Below, piece by piece: positions 1-5,967 of a stretch of DNA of 10,638 bases. Below the pieces are notes generated by a model. That model was given only the letters and a program-made list of their open reading frames with translations. It searched no databases and was not told where the DNA came from. Position numbers and translations under genes: made by a program. How positions within the stretch are numbered: the stretch's first letter is position 1; every line of letters begins with the position of its first letter. The DNA comes from JAUZPB01 sp037140715 (lineage in GTDB: Bacteria > Bacteroidota > Ignavibacteria > Ignavibacteriales > SURF-24), in the NCBI GenBank assembly GCA_037140715.1, contig JBAXDX010000097.1:1-10638 (forward strand), in the 5' to 3' direction.

Positions 1-110
1 TTATGGGTTTTGCACAAGCCTCTGTGTGTTTTACACTCGTCATTATGGGTTTTGCGCGAGCCTCTGTGTGTTTTACACTCGGCGTTATGGGAATTGCACA
101 AGCCTCTGTG
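1..110. repeat. 42-bp tandem repeat array, cut by the left edge
   Basis: Two full 42-bp units begin at 1 and 43 and a 26-bp partial unit begins at 85, each opening TTATGGG. The first two units differ at only a few positions; the third is more diverged. Read on the minus strand in one frame, each unit splits into two related 21-bp halves encoding heptapeptides of the form C-K-T-H-x-x-x (CKTHRGL, CKTHNDE and variants). Several differences between halves are third-position changes in that frame (TGT/TGC, ACA/ACC, CAC/CAT). The plus frame is also open through the array, so an open frame alone proves nothing. No credible start codon or ribosome binding site is visible for either strand. I call it a minisatellite-like repeat of unknown role that probably continues leftward. 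Confidence 0.85.
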
Positions 111-239
111 GATACAAAAGAACTAATATCAGCTTAATACCGGCGCATTTATATTTTTGTTCAGCCTCTTTGATTCCGGATTGTCGCTCTTATAAAATTA
201 AAATGAGCCTGTATCGTTTTGTCGGGATGTTCTTTATGT
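111..239. other. Intergenic, no recognised feature
   Basis: This AT-rich DNA lies between the tandem repeats and the conserved 3' flank of the first kinase gene. A plus-strand frame is open from the repeats through to about 331, but it starts with a GTG inside a repeat unit and has no protein-like composition. A short minus-strand frame runs from here into the repeats, but it has no start codon. I see no RNA gene, promoter or terminator. Confidence 0.5.
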
Positions 240-337
240 CAGTCAGTCAGGATATTTATCATATTTTTACCGCTTTGCTTTTATTAATTCATTATAAAAG
301 TATATACGCGATGCCATGTATAATGAATTAATTAAAA
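240..337. repeat. 3' flank shared with the second CHASE gene (copy 1)
   Basis: About 100 bp immediately beyond the stop codon of the 338-3424 gene aligns by eye with the equivalent stretch after the 5968-9114 gene. Shared blocks include TTGCTTTTATTAATTCATTATAAA, of which the core is at 276-298, and TATATACGCGATGC at 301-314. The homology continues across the stop codon into both coding regions, so the duplication that made the two genes carried this flank. It fades left of about 240. Confidence 0.75.
279..337. repeat. AT-rich inverted repeat just past the kinase stop codon
   Basis: ATTAATTCATTATA at 283-296 is perfectly complementary to TATAATGAATTAAT at 319-332. With T333 bulged, TTTT at 279-282 also pairs with AAAA at 334-337, giving about 18 paired positions around a 22-nt loop. 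It abuts the TGA stop of the first kinase gene, so it could form a hairpin at the 3' end of that transcript. It is not a classical terminator: the stem is almost all A/T, and on the minus strand it is followed by a few A residues and GC, not a T run. In the second gene's flank the left arm is kept but the right arm is partly lost. Confidence 0.6.
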
Positions 338-3300
338 TCATTCTGTTGCGGACTGAAAATCTTTATTTGCTTTATGAAGTGTAAAATAAAAAACACTTCC
401 ATTTTTCCCTGTACTCTCTGCCCAAATTCTGCCGCCATGCTTTTCTACAAAATCTTTACAGAGCAGAAGTCCTAAACCTGTGCTTGATTCACCATCGGTG
501 CCTTTGCGGCCTACTTCTTCGGCCATATTAAATAATTTTTTCAGTAATGCTTCCGGGATTCCAATACCGTTGTCCGTTACAGATATTTCCATCATATTAT
601 TATCTGTTTTTCGGGCTTTAACGAGTACTTTTCCCCCCCGCTTAGTGAACTTTACGGCATTTGATAACAGATTACGGAGTGTAGAGTTCAGCATTGTCTC
701 ATCGGCATAAACTATTTGATTATCTGGAATATCCTGAATCAGATCCACACCTTTCTCATTGCTTCTTTGTAATATCAGATCGATATTCTGATTAACAATT
801 AACGAAAGATCTGTCTCGCCCGGGTTAAATCTTATCGAACCTTGTTGCATACGCGCCCATTCCAGTAAATTACTTAACAAAGCAAAGAGTTTTTTTGAAG
901 TATTAAATATAGTCCGGCTTGTTATTGATAACTCAGCCTGAGAAGATTCATTAATATCTTCAGTCATTGATTCCGTTAATTTCATTAAACCCTGGAACGG
1001 ACCTTTGAGATCGTGTGAAATTATAGAGAATAGTTTATTTTTTTCAGCATTTATCTTTTCAAGATACTCTTTAGACCTGGTGAGTTCTTCCACAAGGGCA
1101 GTTCTTTCAGCCAGAGCTTCTTCAGTTGCAGCCTTTGATATTTGCAATTCTTCATTAAGTTTCAGAAGTTCCATCTGTGCTATTTTTCGTTCTGTAATAT
1201 CAATAACAAGTCCGGCGATTCTTCTTGGTTTTCCACCGGGATGAGTATCAATGATAGCTCCGATATCATAAAACCATCTGTAATTATTTGAACTGGTTTG
1301 AATCCGGTATTCAGTTTCATATTTATCAAATGCTCCATAGAGGTGTCCGCGCATAGCATTCATTATGTGGTTATAATCATCAGGGTGAACTAAATCCGTA
1401 AAGTCCTTATAATGTTTAAATTTTTCGGGAGGGAATCCGAGTACTTCGGCTTTGCGTTTTCCAAAGAAGATATTGCCTTCCGGCAGCTCCATTTCCCACC
1501 AGGCCATATCAGCAACATTCATGGCAAGCTCAAATCTGGAAACACTTTTTCGCAATGTTTCTTCAGCCTGTTTCCGCCCGGTTATCTCGATGGAATATCC
1601 TGTTGTCCCAATTACTCTTCCCTTGTCATCAATAACAGGTGTTTTAACAGATTCGAACCATTTAACAACGCCATTATCTGAAATTGAGTCTTCAGTTACG
1701 ACTGGTTTTTTTGATTCTATAACTTTCAGGTCGTCCTTAATGTATTTGTCAGCCAGTTCACGGGGATATAATTCCAAATCAGTCTTACCTATAAGTAAAT
1801 TAGGGTTATTGAAACCGAATGAATTCAGGAACTTACTATTTACAGCAAGAAATTTTCCGTCAATATCTTTTAGCCATAACAAACCGGGCTGATTTTCAAT
1901 AATAGAAGACATATATGATTCGCGCAGTTTCAGAGCTTCTGCGGATAGTATGAGTCCGGTGATGTCATAACAGTGTCCGAAGTAGCCGATAAATTCACCG
2001 GAGCTGTTATAACCGGGAGTACCATTGTTTTTAATCCGGCGGTATTGTCCGTCATGATGTTTCAGATGATAATCCATGCTAAACTTTTCGCGCCGGTCAA
2101 ATGCCGATGTATAAATATCGAGGCAGCGCTGAAAGTCATCCGGATGTATTCCGTCAGTCCAGCCGTTGCCCATTTCCTGTTCAGGTGTCCGTCCTGTAAA
2201 TTCAAGCCAGACCTGATTAAAATAATAACAAAGTTTATCCGTTCCCGAAGCCCAGACCAGTATCTGTCCGGAGTTTGCTAAAGTTTTATATTTATGTTCA
2301 CTTTCGTCCAGGTTGCGGGTTAACTTCTCGCACATCTGACGATCGCGGATATTAGCAGTTATTAACATCAGGTAAATAATAAATAGCAAAATGCTGATGA
2401 TTGTTCCGCCTGCCGCAGTAAACCACATTTTACTGTAATCTAAACCTGACATACCGGGATCATGTTGTGTAAACAGCAGATACCATTGATGATTATTGAA
2501 AGTAAGAGATGTTTGCAGAGAAAATACGGAAGGAGATATTGCAGATGTATTAATCATTTTTCTGTTGTCATAAAGCATGGCGTTATGGCTGTATAAAGAA
2601 TCGTCAGATATTTTCAGATTAATATGTTTTTCTTTAACAGTTTCGTAAGCGCCAGGAATATTTGCCATCAGATTATTTATTTTATAAGAACTGTAAGCCC
2701 ATCCTATGATAGCGTGCCGGCGCTCTTCAACAGTGTTAGTTGGCATTCCTTTCCTGTAAACAGGGGCATACATAAGCATGCCCGCCTGCATATCTTCATT
2801 TGTCCCCTTGCCGGTCATTATTTTCCCGGAAAGAGATACAAGATTATTATCCCTGGATTTTTCCATTGCCGTTCTGCGAACCGGTTCGGAAAACATATCG
2901 TAACCAAAAGATTGTGAGTTCTCACCGGAGAATGGTTCTGTGTATATAATTGATGTATATATTTCCCTTTTGCCTTTTGGTCTGACAGAGTATTGCGGGA
3001 ATCCTTCGCTTTGAATTTTCTTCTCATGCAGGGTTAACTGTCCGGGCAGGATTATGGCAGCATACCCGACTCCATAAATTCCTGATGAGTTATTTTCAAT
3101 CATCTGACCCGTTGAAAAATTACGCCAGCTGTTCCGTGTTACTATATCGGAATTTTCATAAAAAGAGGTGTAGCTTCGAAGCAGCCGGGCATCAGTAAGG
3201 AGTGTTGTCAGTATTTTATTATTAATCTCGGTGCAAGTGGAGATAAATTCTTTTTCAGCATTTTTTTCAATAAAGCTTTTCATTACAAGACTGGCTGTTA

Positions 3301-3424
3301 GTGTCAGAAGCAAACCTGACATCAATAAAACCAATGCCGTCCATATCCTTTTTTTTTCCGGCTTCCGGGCAGATTTATTGTTTAATAGTGTATTTATTGA
3401 ACCAAATTTTGGAAAACTCTCCAT
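338..3424 (-). CDS. CHASE domain PAS sensor histidine kinase
   Basis: A membrane sensor kinase of 1028 residues. Order: short cytoplasmic N-terminus; helix 1 about 27-49; extracytoplasmic CHASE domain about 50-330, with GIYGVGY near 115-121 and FGYDMFSEPVRRTAME near 173-188; helix 2 about 335-356; three PAS/PAC modules about 375-490, 501-618 and 623-747; a coiled linker about 748-797; HisKA with H804 in SIISHDLKGPF; then the ATPase domain with N-box NLLSNAVKFT (918-927), G1 DNGIGIP (951-957) and G2 GLGLLL (983-988). All catalytic motifs look intact, so it should autophosphorylate on H804. CHASE domains sense small extracellular ligands; this ligand cannot be read from the sequence. There is no receiver or output domain, so it must phosphorylate a partner. 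The start has AAGGAA 7 nt upstream (3437-3432), and the upstream gene ends 17 bp away, implying one operon. It is paralogous to the gene at 5968-9114. Confidence 0.95.
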   Translation of the reverse strand: MESFPKFGSINTLLNNKSARKPEKKRIWTALVLLMSGLLLTLTASLVMKSFIEKNAEKEFISTCTEINNKILTTLLTDARLLRSYTSFYENSDIVTRNSWRNFSTGQMIENNSSGIYGVGYAAIILPGQLTLHEKKIQSEGFPQYSVRPKGKREIYTSIIYTEPFSGENSQSFGYDMFSEPVRRTAMEKSRDNNLVSLSGKIMTGKGTNEDMQAGMLMYAPVYRKGMPTNTVEERRHAIIGWAYSSYKINNLMANIPGAYETVKEKHINLKISDDSLYSHNAMLYDNRKMINTSAISPSVFSLQTSLTFNNHQWYLLFTQHDPGMSGLDYSKMWFTAAGGTIISILLFIIYLMLITANIRDRQMCEKLTRNLDESEHKYKTLANSGQILVWASGTDKLCYYFNQVWLEFTGRTPEQEMGNGWTDGIHPDDFQRCLDIYTSAFDRREKFSMDYHLKHHDGQYRRIKNNGTPGYNSSGEFIGYFGHCYDITGLILSAEALKLRESYMSSIIENQPGLLWLKDIDGKFLAVNSKFLNSFGFNNPNLLIGKTDLELYPRELADKYIKDDLKVIESKKPVVTEDSISDNGVVKWFESVKTPVIDDKGRVIGTTGYSIEITGRKQAEETLRKSVSRFELAMNVADMAWWEMELPEGNIFFGKRKAEVLGFPPEKFKHYKDFTDLVHPDDYNHIMNAMRGHLYGAFDKYETEYRIQTSSNNYRWFYDIGAIIDTHPGGKPRRIAGLVIDITERKIAQMELLKLNEELQISKAATEEALAERTALVEELTRSKEYLEKINAEKNKLFSIISHDLKGPFQGLMKLTESMTEDINESSQAELSITSRTIFNTSKKLFALLSNLLEWARMQQGSIRFNPGETDLSLIVNQNIDLILQRSNEKGVDLIQDIPDNQIVYADETMLNSTLRNLLSNAVKFTKRGGKVLVKARKTDNNMMEISVTDNGIGIPEALLKKLFNMAEEVGRKGTDGESSTGLGLLLCKDFVEKHGGRIWAESTGKNGSVFYFTLHKANKDFQSATE

Positions 3425-3431
3425 TTTTATA

Positions 3432-3437
3432 TTCCTT
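3432..3437 (-). promoter_or_regulatory. Ribosome binding site of the first CHASE kinase
   Basis: AAGGAA on the minus strand with a 7-nt spacer to the ATG at 3424. It is the clearest Shine-Dalgarno sequence in the window. It lies inside the 17-bp gap after the upstream REC kinase gene, which supports both this start and translation from a shared mRNA. Confidence 0.65.
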
Positions 3438-3441
3438 ATTC

Positions 3442-5361
3442 TTACTCAGTAAACACGTTTGTTTGTAATTCGACATAAAAAACACTTCCTTTTCCTTCTT
3501 CAGATTCAGCCCATATTTTGCCTTTATGCTTGTCGGTAATTCTTTTGGCAATACTTAAGCCGAGTCCTTCGCCTACTTCCTTCGCCATGAAATCTACCCT
3601 GTAAAATATATTCCATATCTTTTCAAGATGTCTCGGTGCGATTCCCACTCCCGAATCTTTTATACTGTAAGTAACCTTATTGTATTGTGTATGGCTTGAA
3701 ATGTTTATAACTAATGGCTTTGCGTTATCTCTGTATTTAATTGAGTTACTTATAATATTTGAGAAGAGCTGATTAAGCTGATTTTCGTCTCCATAGCAGT
3801 CGGATAGTTTTTCAACTATCACTTTAGCGGAAAGTTCAGTTAGCTGAAAATTAAAAGACGTAATGATAGTTTTGAATAACTGGGTCATGTCGACCTTTTT
3901 TATAACCATCATAATTTGTCCGGTTCTGGATATCTGGAGAAGTCCGTTTAAAAGAGTATCCATTTTGATTACGCTCGAAGAAATGAAGCTCAGGGTACGG
4001 GGAATATCTTCGTTAGTAATTTTATCCAAAGTCGTCATTGTTTTTGTCTCAAGCTGGCACTCATCCAGAACGGCCTTTATGGAATCCGCCTGTTTCTGCA
4101 GACGCTGGCTAAACCCCTGGATATTAACCAGCGGAGCCTTGAGATCGTGGGATGTTATGTAGAGGTAATTTTCGAGTTCTTTGTTTATATTAGATATCAC
4201 CCCCTGTATCTGCCGGATAGCGGTAACATCAGTCGCAATGGTCGCTACATGTTTTTTTTTAGGCGAAACTACTGATATAATAAAGTATTTGTCTATCGGA
4301 GCTAAGTAAGTTGAGTATTCATACGGAATGCCTGTTAATCCCACATGAGCAAATTCTTTCATATATGGCGGGACATCAGTTTGATAAACTTCTGTAGCAA
4401 GTTTTCCTATGGCATCTTCTTTTTTTATGTCGGTAACTTTAGTAAATGCATTATTACAATCGGTTATCCGGTAATTCACCGCATCGCCCTGTTCGTTAAA
4501 CACCAGTTCATACAACACCACCATTTCGGTCATTGAGCTGAAAAGAGTATTCAGCTTCTCTTCACTTTCCCGCAAAGCAACTTCGGCCTGCATACGCTCG
4601 GTGATGTCCTGAAGAGTAAACTGTAAAAATTTTTGTCCATTTGAATAAAAACTCATCAAATGGACTTCGGCATCCCATAGCTCTCCGTTGAATCGTTGAT
4701 GCAGCCATTCAAAAATGACCTTACCCTCAGCCAGAGCTTTATTTATAAAATACTTTATTTTTTCAGATGAAGGTGTTCCATCATATTGCAGAAGCGCAGA
4801 TACATCCAACAGAGTTTTACCAAGAGTTTCCTGTTTGGAGGAGAAAGCATAGATGGAAACAGTAGCCGGATTACAGTCAATAATCTGATAAGTCCGGCTG
4901 TCAAGTATAACAATCGGCAGTCTGGAACTCTCGTAGATTCTTCTTCGGAAAGCATCATGTTCAAATTCTTTCATTTGCGATTCAAAGAGACGCAAAGCCA
5001 TTTTTATAGACACATCGAGAATCGCAGGTCCGGAATTTTTTACCACATAACCGTATGATGCAATATTCTCTATTTTCTTTACCATTTCAGGTTCTGTATG
5101 GGTCGAATAAAACACAATAGGGATCATGTGTTCTTTCAGAATCAATTCTGCTGTTTCTGCGCCATTGATACCACCACCCATACTGATATCCATAACTATC
5201 AGGTCTATTGAATTACTTTCCTTAAATATCTCAACAGCTTCTTCGCCGGAACTCGCGGTGATAACATTGTATCCGAATTTCTCAATAGTCTTTTTCTCGG
5301 TTATGGCTATTACAGCTTCATCTTCCACAAGGAGTATCGTTTTTTGATTTTTATCGTTCAT
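3442..5361 (-). CDS. REC-PAS-PAS hybrid sensor histidine kinase
   Basis: A soluble 639-residue signalling protein with no membrane segment. An N-terminal receiver domain spans about 7-123, with acidic pocket E13-D14 (LVEDE), phospho-acceptor D58 (VMDIS), S86/T87 and K108 (VVKNS). Two PAS modules follow, about 138-258 and 266-385. HisKA carries H405 in YITSHDLKAPL and an insertion of about 35-40 residues (about 420-455) before the second helix, as in phytochrome-like kinase cores. The ATPase domain has an N-box at about 535-543 (NIISNSIKY), G1 DSGVGI (569-574) and G2 GEGLGLSIAKR (597-607). All motifs look intact. The receiver at the N-terminus suggests phosphorylation by another kinase gates this kinase; the CHASE kinase gene 17 bp downstream is the obvious candidate, but that is inference. 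Upstream of the ATG there is only an A-rich GAAAAAAGC, so initiation signals are weak. The final output partner is not in the window. Confidence 0.95.
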   Translation of the reverse strand: MNDKNQKTILLVEDEAVIAITEKKTIEKFGYNVITASSGEEAVEIFKESNSIDLIVMDISMGGGINGAETAELILKEHMIPIVFYSTHTEPEMVKKIENIASYGYVVKNSGPAILDVSIKMALRLFESQMKEFEHDAFRRRIYESSRLPIVILDSRTYQIIDCNPATVSIYAFSSKQETLGKTLLDVSALLQYDGTPSSEKIKYFINKALAEGKVIFEWLHQRFNGELWDAEVHLMSFYSNGQKFLQFTLQDITERMQAEVALRESEEKLNTLFSSMTEMVVLYELVFNEQGDAVNYRITDCNNAFTKVTDIKKEDAIGKLATEVYQTDVPPYMKEFAHVGLTGIPYEYSTYLAPIDKYFIISVVSPKKKHVATIATDVTAIRQIQGVISNINKELENYLYITSHDLKAPLVNIQGFSQRLQKQADSIKAVLDECQLETKTMTTLDKITNEDIPRTLSFISSSVIKMDTLLNGLLQISRTGQIMMVIKKVDMTQLFKTIITSFNFQLTELSAKVIVEKLSDCYGDENQLNQLFSNIISNSIKYRDNAKPLVINISSHTQYNKVTYSIKDSGVGIAPRHLEKIWNIFYRVDFMAKEVGEGLGLSIAKRITDKHKGKIWAESEEGKGSVFYVELQTNVFTE

Positions 5362-5580
5362 GCTTTTTTCACTATATGTTTAATATAATATTTATCCTTT
5401 TGGGAAAAGCTTTCGGCTTTCCATGACAATTAGCAGGTTCTTTTTAGTTTACGCAAAATAATCGTAATCTATAGAGCCTTAAAATTAAATATTACTGAAA
5501 ATAGTCTTAAAAATCATCATATCAAATATATTTTAAATTAATTTTTCTGAAGCGAGTCGGTTGATCCGTTTATTTTTTTC

Positions 5581-5676
5581 ATTCATGTTATGCAAAAATA
5601 TCATAACTATGATTCATTTCATGCTGATTGCGTTATATATAAATCATAGTCAGGATGAATTTTGCGTAACATGAGT
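5581..5676. repeat. Long imperfect palindrome, MITE-like or structured
   Basis: CATGTTATGCAAAA at 5584-5597 is inverted at 5660-5673 as TTTTGCGTAACATG, with one mismatch. Flanking bases extend the pairing by one perfect pair and then a G-T and an A-T position. Nested inside, ACTATGATT at 5606-5614 is perfectly inverted as AATCATAGT at 5642-5650. The whole 96-bp block could fold as a two-step hairpin or act as a short inverted-repeat element. A further direct copy of the arm (TTACGCAAAA) lies at 5449-5458. I see no clear target-site duplication and no T run, so neither mobile element nor terminator is established. Confidence 0.55.
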
Positions 5677-5754
5677 GATTATGAGAAAAAATCGTTCTAT
5701 TTTTTTACGGATACAACTTAGATATGCGAAAATAGGGCGGAATCATACGTTATC

Positions 5755-5847
5755 TTACCGGATTATCATTTCGCGGTCGGGCATTGTAGTTTCGCAATAG
5801 CCCAGTATCTCTCCGCGAAGAGGTTCGTACTTAATATGAATCGTCAT
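5755..5847 (-). CDS. Possible 30-residue small ORF, unrecognised
   Basis: The frame runs ATG to TAA on the minus strand and encodes a mixed, protein-like 30-residue peptide beginning MTIHIKYEPLRGEILGYCE and ending REMIIR. No family is recognised and there is no membrane segment. The upstream sequence is AT-rich with no good Shine-Dalgarno. It lies about 120 bp past the stop of the second CHASE gene on the same strand. It completely contains a GC-rich hairpin (5770-5819), which may be the real feature. It could equally be a remnant of a decayed gene or chance. Confidence 0.2.
   Translation of the reverse strand: MTIHIKYEPLRGEILGYCETTMPDREMIIR
5770..5819. repeat. GC-rich two-tier hairpin
   Basis: Outer arms TTCGCGG (5770-5776) and CCGCGAA (5813-5819) are perfectly complementary. 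An inner stem GGGCATTG (5779-5786) pairs with CAAT (5795-5798) and GCCC (5800-5803), with A5799 bulged and an 8-nt loop TAGTTTCG. This gives about 15 base pairs in 50 nt, strikingly G/C-rich for an AT-rich spacer. Neither strand has a following T tract, so it is not an intrinsic terminator. It could be a structured RNA element in the 3' region of the second CHASE transcript, a REP-like palindrome, or a protein-binding site. Confidence 0.5.
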
Positions 5848-5867
5848 GTTTTATGGTATTATATCTT

Positions 5868-5967
5868 TCAGGCGGTCAGGGCAGTCATCATATTCTTACT
5901 GCGTTGCTTTTATTAATTCATTATAAAGTTATATACGCGATGCTATGTGTAATTAATTTAAGGAGAA
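5868..5967. repeat. 3' flank shared with the first CHASE gene (copy 2)
   Basis: This is the counterpart of the flank at 240-337, directly past the stop codon of the second CHASE gene. GTTGCTTTTATTAATTCATT and TATATACGCGATGCTATG are shared almost exactly. Unlike copy 1, the right arm of the inverted repeat is eroded (TGTAATTAATT where copy 1 has TATAATGAATTAAT), so only about 7 bp of the AT stem remain. Confidence 0.75.

Larger units (their letters stand above)
5362..5967. other. 606-bp intergenic region between sensor genes
   Basis: No substantial gene is present. The region holds the leader of the REC kinase gene, a long imperfect palindrome (5581-5676), a GC-rich two-tier hairpin (5770-5819) overlapping a 30-codon minus-strand ORF (5755-5847), and the duplicated 3' flank of the second CHASE gene (about 5868-5967). 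A small hairpin at 5403-5422 (GGAAA, bulged A, GC, loop TTTCG, GCTTTCC) lies about 42-61 nt before the REC kinase start. TTACGCAAAA at 5449-5458 repeats the arm of the palindrome. I cannot assign a confident promoter. The gap is long enough for the REC/CHASE pair to have its own promoter, separate from the upstream CHASE gene. Confidence 0.7.

Noticed and set aside
1..110. CRISPR array
   Set aside because: The units are contiguous 42-bp tandem copies without variable spacers.
87..190. Short minus-strand frame leading into the tandem repeats
   Set aside because: It lacks a start codon and ends at a stop within the third repeat unit; no family resemblance.
26..331. Plus-strand open frame of 101 codons across the tandem repeats and the kinase 3' flank
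   Set aside because: It starts with a GTG inside a repeat unit without a ribosome binding site, its Cys/Tyr-rich content is the translation of the repeats, and it continues into the antisense flank of the kinase gene.
5403..5422. Small hairpin in the leader of the REC kinase gene, considered as a terminator of the upstream CHASE gene
   Set aside because: The stem is only about 7 bp with a bulge and is not followed by a T run on the minus strand; it lies over 500 bp from the upstream stop codon.
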